From the NCBI RefSeq assembly GCF_902635505.1, contig NC_045432.1:77675051-77739050 (forward strand): a DNA stretch of 64,000 nt. The letters run 5' to 3'. This document shows, one piece after another, positions 58,061 to 64,000 of the stretch. The notes under the pieces are model-generated. The model did not search any database. It was not told the DNA's origin and saw nothing but the letters and a program-made list of their open reading frames with translations. The first letter of the stretch is position 1, and every line of letters begins with the position of its first letter. The DNA is from Sarcophilus harrisii. Taxonomy: Eukaryota; Chordata; Mammalia; Dasyuromorphia; Dasyuridae. The translations under genes were made by a program, and so were the position numbers.

Positions 58061-59364
58061 CTAATGTGTTGGTGAAGTTGTGAACTGATTTGCAAAGCAT
58101 TTTGAAACTCTGCCCAAAGGGTTATGGAAGTGTCCGTACCCTTTGATTCAGCATTGTAATTATTGGGTCTGTATGTAAGAGATCACAAAAGAGGGGAAAG
58201 GACCCACATGTGTAAAATGTTTGTAGCGGCCCTTGTGGTGGCAAGGAGCTGGAAACTGAGTGGATGGCCATCAACTGGGGAATGGCCGAACAAGTTATGG
58301 TATATGAATGTAATTGATTGTTCTTGTTCAGTAGGAAATATACAGGATTATAGGCTGTGCAACCTCATGTTAAACCTTAGCTCTCCTGAGCAATATGATG
58401 ATCTCTGTCAATTCCAGCAGACTTGGGGTGTAAAATGGCCTCCGAATGGGTGGAGACTGTGTGGAGGCAGAATGGTGTTTTCAGCCTTTTGGTTGGTTCG
58501 TTTTTCTTTGTTGTACTTTTCCTCTTTTGGTCTGATCTTTCTTGCTTAAGATTAGTATGGAAATATGTTAAAATGATTATACATGTATAACCTATGTCAG
58601 ATTGCTTGCTGTTTTTGAGAGGGGGGGATGAGGAAACCAGGGGGGCCATTTGGGATTCAAATTAAAATGACTGTTAAAACGAATTTTTACAGGTACCTGG
58701 AAAATTCAATTACTGTTGAAATTTAAAAAGAGTGAAATGGGAGGGAAGGAGAGAGCCAGAGGCAGACAGAGAGAGGGAGAGAGACAGAGATACAAAGAAA
58801 AGAGAGATACAGAGAGAGGATAGAGAAAAACGAAAGAGATAGACAAGACAGAGAGACAGAAAGAGAGAGAAAAAAGAGAGAGAGTGAGCAAGCCAGAGAG
58901 AGACACAGTGGAGGGAGAGGGAGGGAGCGGGGCAGAGAGAAAGACAGAGAAACACATAGAGGGACAGAGAGGGAGGGAGAAACAAAAATGCACAGATTAT
59001 CAGTGAGACAGAGAGAGAGGAGGGAGGGAGGGAGAAGAGAGAGAGAGAAGGGGGGCAGGATAGACACACAGAGACATAGAAAGATAGGTAGATACAGGGA
59101 GTGAGACACACAGAGAAATGGATGGAGAGAGTAACAGAGACACAGACAAAAAGAGAAATTAAGAGGAAAAAAGGGAGGAGGGGGATAGAGATGGGCTACA
59201 GAGCGAGAGCGAGGGAGAGTGAGAGAGAGAGAGAGAGACAGAGAGCTCAAGGGAGACACACATGGACAGAAGAAGGAGATAGAGATGTATAGAAGAACTA
59301 AAAAAGAGATATTAAGGGAGAATTATATATAGAGAGAAATCCAGAAAGAGACAGAAAGATTGAG
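58061..59364 (+). repeat. Macrosatellite unit of type C
   Basis: Near copy of 35658-36997, including the loss of 'ccagccattctgg' and the end 'ttactgttgaaatttaaaaa'. It differs by a few substitutions and small spacer indels, so it is a paralogue rather than an exact assembly duplicate. Confidence 0.88.
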
Positions 59365-60566
59365 AATAATGCATTTCTGGTGGATTTGTGAACTGATCCA
59401 GCCATTCTGGAGACCAATTTGGAACTCTGCCCCAAGGGCTGGCAAACTGTGCATCCCCTTTGATGCAACAGTCTCACTACTGGCTCTGTATCCCACAAGG
59501 ATGGTGATAAAAGAGGAGAAAGGACCCATATGTCCAAAAATAATTGTGGCAGCCCTCTTTGTGGTTGCAACAAAGTGAGGGGATGCACATCAATGGAGGA
59601 ATGGCTGAATAAGTGATGGGATATGAATGTAATGGAACATTATTGTTCAATAAGAAATGATACAAGGTTATGTGATCAATCCTATGGATCTCTGTTAGCT
59701 CTCCTAAATAATAGTGATTTCTGGCAATTCCAGTAGACTTGGGGTGTAAGATGGCATCCAAATGGGTGGGGACGGGGTGTGGAGGGAGAATGGTGTTTTC
59801 AGCCTTTTGGTTGGTTCGTTTTCCTGTCTTGTGCTTTTTACGTTTTGGACTGATTTTCTGGCATATGATGCGTAATAGGGAAATGTTTAAAATGATTGTA
59901 CATGTATAACCTATGTCAGACTGCTTGGTGTTTTGGGGAGGGGGAGGTAGAGGAGAGAGAGAGTGGGGATAATTTGGAATTCAGAATCTTTCAAAAATGA
60001 ATGTTGAAAACTTGCTTTACATGTAACTGGAAAAATAATATGGCCTGGAAATTATAAAAGAGAGAGTGAAATGGGGGAAGAGAAAAATAGAGACAGAGAC
60101 AGGGAGATAGGGAGAGAGACAGGTAACGAGAGAAAGATAGATCTAGAAATAAATAGAGATAGACAGACAGAGAGCACAAGATGAGGGAGGGAAGAGAGAG
60201 AAAGCAGAGAGAGAGAGAATGAAGAGTCAGTGAGGAGAGAGAAAAAAAGAGAAGACAGACACAGTCACAGAGAAAGACAAAGAAACAGAGAGAGAGAAAC
60301 CGAGAGAGAGAGAGAGGGAGACGAACAAAAATGAAAAGATAATCAGAAAGATAAAGAAAAATACAGGCAGAAATGGGAGGAGAGCTATACACATAGATTG
60401 ACAGAGACGCACACAGAGAATGAGTGACATGAATAGACAGAAAAAAGAGAGATTGAGAGAAAAAAGGGAGGAGGCAGAAAGAGATGGGAGAAAGAAAGAG
60501 AGACAGAGACAGACATAATAGTAATGCAGAGAAAAAATAAGACAGAAAAATAGAGGGATAGTGGGG
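59365..60566 (+). repeat. Macrosatellite unit of type D
   Basis: Matches 36998-37566 up to about 59939, then keeps its own 3' half ('tggggagggggaggtagagg', no tail duplication, end 'tatggcctggaaattataaa') and its own spacer. Confidence 0.88.
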
Positions 60567-61733
60567 CTAATCTTTGTTGGCAAATTTGTGAACTGATTCA
60601 GCCATTCTAGAACACAATTTGGAATTGGGCCAAAGGACTACCAAACTGTGCATACCCCAAAGGTACCCAAAGGGTACACAGCAGTCTCACTACTGGGTTT
60701 CTTTCCCAAAGAGCTCATAAAAGAGGGGGAAAGACCACATGTTCAGAAATAGTTATTGCAGCCTTTTTTTGTGGTTGCAAGATGGAAATTGAGGGATGCC
60801 CATCAGTTGGGGAATGGCTGAATAAGTGATGACATCTGAATGTAATGTTGTGCAATAAGAAATGGTACAAGGTTATTGCTGGTCAGTCTTTTGATGTGCC
60901 TTGGGTCCTGCTGAGCAAGACCGGGATCCAGGGTAATTTCAGTGGACTTGGGATGGAAAATGGCTCCCAAATGTATGGAAATTGAATGTGGACGGCACAA
61001 GGGTGTTTTGGTTGGTTTGTTTTCCTTTGTTGTGTTTTTCCCTTTTGGTCTGGTTTTTCTTGCATAAGATGCTTAATATGGAAATGTGTTTAAATGATTG
61101 TACATGTGTGCCCTATGTCGGGCTGCTTGGTGTTTGGGGAAGTAACGGAGAGAGTGGGGATGATTTGGAATTCAAAATCTTACAAAAATGAATGTTAAAT
61201 TAAAAAAATGAATGTTAAAAATAATCTTTACATGTAATTTGAAAAATAAATAATATGGAAATTATAAAAGAGATAGAATGAAGTGGGAGAGAGAAATGAG
61301 AGACACAGATCAGGTAAGAGAGATAAAGACAGAAAAGGAGAGACAAACAGAGAGCAGATTGAGGGAGGGAAAGAGAGATAGAAGAATTGATGGGAAAAGA
61401 GAGAGAAAAAAGAGACACCGAGACACACACAGACTCATAGAGACAAAGACAAAGAGAGAGATAGAGGGAGACATTGAGAGAGACAGAGGAGATAAAAATG
61501 CACAGATAATCAGAGAAACAGACAGAGAGACAGACAGACACAGAAAGAGACAGAAAGGGGGAAGATATACATGCAAAGAGTTAGACACAGAGAGAGTAAG
61601 AGAGAGGGAAAAAGAGAGATGCACTGGAGAGGGAGACTGAAAAAGAGAAAAAGAGACAGAGATTCAGAGAGTGAAAGAGAGAGATGATTGTGATGCACAG
61701 AAGGATTAAGAGAAATAGAGAGGGAGACTAGGG
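60567..61733 (+). repeat. Macrosatellite unit of type S2
   Basis: Shares 'gagctcataaaagaggggga' and 'gttattgcagcc' with the unit at 31918. A private duplication of 'aaaggtacccaaagggtac' lies at 60658-60677. The tail duplication is present. Confidence 0.87.
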
Positions 61734-62915
61734 CTAATGCGTTGTTGGTAAATTTGTGAACTGATCCAGCCATTCTGGAGATCAATTGGCAACTATGCTC
61801 AAAGGGCTATCAAACCGTATATGCCCTTTGACCCAGCAGTTTCGCTACTGGGTTTCTGTCTCTAAGGGATCATGAAAGAGGGGAAGGGACCCACCTGTGC
61901 AAAAATGGTTGGAGAAGCCCTCTGGGGTGGCAAGGAGCTGGAAATTGAGGGGATACCGATTGATTGGGGAATGGCTGAATAAGTGATGGCATCTGAATGT
62001 AATGGAGTCTTGTTGTTCAATAAGAAATGGTACAAGGTTATTGCTGGTCAGTCTTGTGATGTGTCTTGGGTCTGCTGAGCAAAAGAGGGGTCCAGGGTAA
62101 TTCCAGTGGACTTGGGGTGGAAAATGGCTCCTAAATGTATGGAAATTAAATGTGTAGGGCACAAGGGTGTTTTCAGCTTTTGGTTGGTTTTTCCTTTGTT
62201 GTGTTTTCCCCTTTTGGTCTGATTTTTCATGAAAAGATGCGTGATATGGAAATATGTTTAAAATGATTGTACATGTATGCCCTATGTCAGGCTGCTTGGT
62301 GTTTGGGGAAGGGAGAGAGGGGGGATAATTTGGAATTCAAAATCTTACAAAAATGAATGTTAAATTAAAAAATGAATGTTAAAAACAATCTTTACATGTA
62401 ATTTGAAAAATAAATAATATGGAAATTATAAAAGAGAGAGAATGAAGTGAGGAGAGAGAAATGAGAGAGACACAGACAGATATGTAGAAATAGACACAGA
62501 TCAGGTGAGAGAAAGATAAAGACAGAAGAGGAGAGACAAACAGAGCAGGTTGAGGGAGGGAAAGAGAGAGAGAAGAATTGGTGGGAAAAGAGAGACACCA
62601 AGACACACGAAGACACATAGAGAGAAAGACAAAGAGAAACAGAGGGAGAGATTTGAGAGAGACAAAGGAGATAAATAAAAATGCACAGATAATCAAAGAA
62701 ACAGAGAGAGAGGGAGAGGGAGAGAGAGACAAAAAGGGGAGGACATACATACAAAGAGAGAGAGAGAGAGTAAGTGAGAGACAGGGAAAAAGAGAGATGC
62801 TCTGGAGAGGGAGACAGTAAAAGAGAGAGAAAAAGAGACAGAGACTCAGAGACAGAAAGAGAGAGATAATTGTGATGGACAGAAGGATTAAGAGAAGTAG
62901 AGAGGGAGAGTAGGG
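61734..62915 (+). repeat. Macrosatellite unit of type S1
   Basis: S1 diagnostics ('gtttctgtctctaagggatc', 'agaagccctctggggtgg') and the tail duplication at about 62353-62380. Confidence 0.88.
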
Positions 62916-63871
62916 CTAATGCCTTGTTGGTAAATTTGTGAACTGATCCAGCCATTCTGGAGATCAATTGGGAACTATGCTCAAAGGGCTATCAAACTGT
63001 GCATACCCTTTAACCCAGCAGTCTCGCTACTGGGTTTCTGTCTCTAAGGGATTATAAAAGAGGGGAAGGGACCCACCTGTGCAAAAGTGGTTGTAGAAGC
63101 CCTCTGTGCTGGCAAGGAGCTGGAAATTGAGTGGATGCCCATCGATTGGGGAATGGCTGAATAAGTGATGGCATCTGAATGTAACGGAGTCTTGTTGTTC
63201 AATAAGAAATGGTACAAGGTTATGTGCTGGTCTGTCTTGTGATGTGCCTTGGGTCTGCTGAGCAAAACAGGGGTCCAGGGCGATTGCAGTGGACTGGGAA
63301 TGAAAAATGACTCCCAAATATATGGAAATTGAATGTGGCCGGCACAAGGGGGTTTTCAGCTTTTGGTTGGTTTGTTTTCCTTTCTTGTGTTTTCCCCTTT
63401 TGTTCTGGTTTTTCTTGCATAAGATGCGTAATATGGAAATATGTTTAAAATGAATGTACATGTATGCCCTATGTCAGGCTGCTTGGTGTTTGGGGAAGTA
63501 ATGGAGAGAGTGGGGATCATTTGGAATTCAAAATTTTATAAAAATGAATGTGAAAAATAATCTTTACATGTAACTAGAAAAATAAAATACTATTGAAATT
63601 TTAAAAAGAGAGTGAAGTGGGGGAGAGAGATAGATAGGGAGAGACAGTGAGCATGTGAGAGAGCGAGACAGATGGAGAGATATATAGATAGAAAGACATA
63701 TTGAGAGAGAGAGATAGAAACAGAAAGAGAGAACAGCATGAGGAAGAAAAGATATATAGAAGGGTCAGTGTGGAGAGAGAGACACACAGAGACATAGAGA
63801 CAGAGCCTGAGAGCAAAAGACAAATAAAGAGAGATAGATGGAGATCTCTCTGTCTCTCTCTCTCTCTCTGT

Positions 63872-63920
<49 letters not shown>

Positions 63921-64000
63921 CTCAGAGAGATTAGGAGACAGAGATAGGCTAGAGGAGAGACAGAGACATGGCAGGGTGAGGGAAGAGAGAAGGGAGGGAA
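62916..64000 (+). repeat. Macrosatellite unit of type S1, truncated by the window end
   Basis: L1 part to about 63606, ending 'aaaatactattgaaatttta' (closer to the unit at 25753 than to its neighbours) and without the tail duplication. The spacer contains a strand switch: GA-rich sequence turns to (TC)n at 63845-63869 and then (TA)n at 63881-63914. Confidence 0.87.
63845..63920 (+). repeat. (TC)n-(TG)n-(TA)n compound microsatellite in the spacer
   Basis: A short pyrimidine run inside an otherwise purine + strand, followed by gtgtatgtgtg and about 17 TA units. The pyrimidine run is complementary to the flanking GA sequence. Confidence 0.92.

Larger units (their letters stand above)
57852..64000 (+). 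repeat. Macrosatellite array 2, continuing beyond the window
   Basis: Same composite and orientation as array 1. L1 starts lie at 58061, 59365, 60567, 61734 and 62916, giving units of 1304, 1202, 1167 and 1182 bp plus a partial last unit. The left edge starts inside a spacer at the position equivalent to 35445. All four complete units and the last partial one carry the internal L1 deletion. Confidence 0.93.

Noticed and set aside
1-64000. Retrovirus-like, LTR or Polinton elements
   Set aside because: No paired LTRs and no gag, pol, capsid or envelope-like frames were seen. The reverse-transcriptase motifs found belong to L1 and L2 LINEs.

Overview
This window looks like Australian (australidelphian) marsupial nuclear DNA. 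The young SINEs are WSINE1-like CORE-SINEs with a tRNA-type head (A-box-like TGGCGCAGTGG, B-box-like GAGTTCAAATC) and the 3' end 'aaccccaattgcctcag'. The young LINEs are marsupial-type L1s. Older MIR, L2 and CR1/L3 copies fill the background. The dialect of WSINE1 and L1 would fit a dasyurid or a relative, but the species is not proven by sequence alone.

Layout. 1-10 kb is gene-poor DNA with nested repeats: several 5'-truncated L1 3' ends with clear target-site duplications, three WSINE1-like SINEs, an L2, and pieces of long ancient repeats. 10.0-12.0 kb is a pyrimidine-rich minisatellite with a 27-29 bp unit and larger higher-order blocks; the long open frames there are artefacts. 12.6-13.5 kb is an L2 with a visible reverse-transcriptase motif. 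15674-16966 is the only protein-coding gene I can support: an intronless, fully open 430-codon copy of ATP6V1C2 (V-ATPase V1 subunit C2) with its own AATAAA. 18.54-19.01 kb is a CpG island that looks like a TATA-less promoter and first exon on the + strand, ending at a CAG|GTACTG donor-like site.

From 22.19 kb to the assembly gap at 41746, and again from 57852 to the window end, the DNA is a large tandem array that I regard as the main discovery candidate. The repeat unit is about 1.12-1.39 kb. Each unit joins about 620-720 bp of an L1 3' end, always starting at the same ORF2 codon (the MHCWW zinc-knuckle segment), to about 400-680 bp of purine-only (GAGA/GACA) spacer. Every unit of the regular array that can be read across the site shares an internal L1 deletion of roughly 110-120 bp. 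An outlying copy at 25753-26476 lacks this deletion and sits between two greatly expanded purine arrays, so it looks like a surviving ancestral-type unit. Subtypes are interleaved and some monomers are mosaics, as expected from unequal exchange and gene conversion.

The array is interrupted by a 100-N gap followed by about 16 kb of AT-rich, ordinary intergenic DNA (41846-57851). That block holds one long 5'-truncated L1 on the minus strand (about 47830-52350) plus MIR and L2 relics. The satellite resumes abruptly at 57852 with a two-monomer block about 97% identical by eye to 35445-37566. Either the array really flanks or was invaded by unrelated DNA, or the scaffold is mis-joined here.

No retrovirus-like element, Polinton, CRISPR array, rRNA or functional tRNA gene was recognised.
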